Below are positions 5,384-5,904 of a stretch of 5,904 bases of DNA, piece by piece (within the stretch, counting starts at the first letter, position 1; the number at the start of each line of letters is the position of its first letter). The DNA is from JBNJEA01 sp051745395 (GTDB lineage Bacteria > Desulfobacterota > Desulfobacteria > Desulfobacterales > Desulfosalsimonadaceae): the NCBI GenBank assembly GCA_051745395.1, contig JBNJEA010000167.1, forward strand, positions 1 to 5,904, written 5' to 3'. The translations under genes were made by a program, and so were the position numbers. The notes beneath the pieces were generated by a model. That model did no database searches, was not told the DNA's origin, and saw only the letters and a program-made list of their open reading frames with translations.

Positions 5384-5904
5384 TACAAATAAGGAAGAGG
5401 CCCGCATTATCGGATACGGATTGTCCACAAAACCTGGCATTTGAACAAAGTCAACCAAATCAAGTTTCTTTATCTCCGCCTCCAGCGCAGAACGCAATGC
5501 ACCTTCACCAAGAATTAGCAAACGGGATTTATGCGACTGACGAAGTATTGCGAAAGCATTGAGCAGGGTAATAAAATCTTTTTGCGGTGTAAGCCGCCCC
5601 ACAGCCAAAACCACCGGGGGTTCCCCTGGCTTGAGCCACGGATGGTCGCAGGACTCAGCCGCTTCACGGAGCAATCTTTCCGTTACAACCGGATTATAGA
5701 CAACGTCAATGGATGACCTTGACATACCAATGTTGACAGCCAGATCCTCTGCTACACCTTTAGATACTGCAATAACACCATCTACATGTGGGTAAAACAA
5801 ACGCATGAGATACCCCATAAAGCCGCTTTTCATATGTTTTGCATTTGCATTAGAAACAGAAAAGTGATTACGCTCGCTCACATACAACCGTGTATGAACC
5901 CGGG
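4931..5904 (-). CDS. GT4-type glycosyltransferase, partial at both ends
   Basis: The gene enters from the right edge, so its N-terminus is outside. From the edge to about 5279 it reads as the C-terminal half of a GT-B fold glycosyltransferase: VSERNHFS, then DGVIAVSKGVAEDL, VVYNPV, AVGRLTPQKDF opening the donor-binding domain, PGFVDNP, and the donor site WEGLPNVLIQAMACGTPVV followed by STDCPSGPAEI. In the EX7E position the second Glu is Gln, as I recall for the EGLPNVLIQA subgroup. Such enzymes add sugars from nucleotide donors during LPS, capsule or exopolysaccharide synthesis at the inner membrane face. Homology stops after AEI at about 5282-5279; the expected further 60-100 residues are absent. 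The frame stays open to a stop at 4931, but that part is antisense to the membrane-protein gene and not family-like. The right end (38% G+C in the 5761 line, by eye) differs from the membrane gene (about 63% in the 5101 line), though another line of the same gene is G+C-rich. Confidence 0.85.
   Translation of the reverse strand, partial: RVHTRLYVSERNHFSVSNANAKHMKSGFMGYLMRLFYPHVDGVIAVSKGVAEDLAVNIGMSRSSIDVVYNPVVTERLLREAAESCDHPWLKPGEPPVVLAVGRLTPQKDFITLLNAFAILRQSHKSRLLILGEGALRSALEAEIKKLDLVDFVQMPGFVDNPYPIMRASSLFVLSSAWEGLPNVLIQAMACGTPVVSTDCPSGPAEIFSPSVAAHEFEDAVKKCCQPQQAHGRVQHALLGKKTPFVIVQARQIVICRRGQGHDAPQRIAQIDQPPSVCFFADQKGQMQVGPDLDQRQEKMIYPGDGQGSVGVIDNGEQENIEV
5276..5285. other. breakpoint joining two truncated convergent genes
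   Basis: On the plus strand the membrane-module protein stays family-like up to GYRRA (to 5278). On the minus strand the glycosyltransferase stays family-like down to PAEI (to about 5282). The two break off within a few bases of each other, tail to tail, with no intergenic DNA or terminator. That is expected of a deletion, recombination joint or chimeric contig, not of two intact genes. No inverted repeat, target duplication or insertion-sequence end was recognised at the join. Confidence 0.6.

Noticed and set aside
1..5904. tRNA, rRNA, CRISPR array, transposase or integrase genes
   Set aside because: None recognised on either strand; intergenic stretches are all under 210 bp and show no cloverleaf or spaced repeats.

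Overview
The window is mostly G+C-rich chromosomal DNA carrying housekeeping genes, with two visible scars of rearrangement. The threonyl-tRNA synthetase, the RNase D, and above all the remnants of a YIP1-family protein (start MNVFMDRMIRAARL, C-terminal block WMLVAMVIGARQALDYQ) look like those of Desulfobacterota / deltaproteobacteria. That placement is inferred from remembered family resemblance and was not searched.

Layout. Positions 1-275 (minus) hold the N-terminal 91 codons of a short-chain dehydrogenase that runs off the left edge. A palindrome-bearing regulatory stretch (276-413) lies upstream of it. Positions 414-1120 (minus) are a broken YIP1-family membrane-protein gene. Its ribosome binding site and first 14 codons survive at 1120-1079 and its last ~83 codons at 665-414. 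Between them sits an A+T-rich segment of about 405 bp that has replaced the middle of the gene. Its ends, read on the minus strand, are GTTAGGC (1078-1072) and GCCTAAC (679-673), which match the core-site consensus of integron gene cassettes. It encodes a 112-residue membrane protein with a C-terminal four-cysteine zinc ribbon, preceded by an 18-codon leader whose stop overlaps the gene's ATG. No complete attC and no integrase are present.

Positions 1289-3205 (minus) are a complete thrS. A 207-bp divergent intergenic region (3206-3412) contains a strong hairpin, a 9-bp direct repeat and promoter-like hexamers. Positions 3413-4585 (plus) are a complete RNase D gene with all DEDDy residues and two HRDC-like regions. 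It is followed by an A+T-rich promoter-like gap.

The right end (4658-5904) is a second scar. A plus-strand gene for a multi-pass membrane module, probably the N-terminus of a sensor protein, runs head-on into a minus-strand GT4-type glycosyltransferase. Both lose recognisable homology at about 5276-5285, so each is missing its C-terminal part and then reads through the antisense of the other. This is either a real deletion or recombination joint or a chimeric assembly.

The genes do not form one pathway. thrS and rnd are divergent housekeeping genes. The most interesting object is the cassette-like replacement inside the YIP1 gene. No RNA gene, CRISPR array or complete transposon was seen, and no gene-free stretch exceeds 300 bases.
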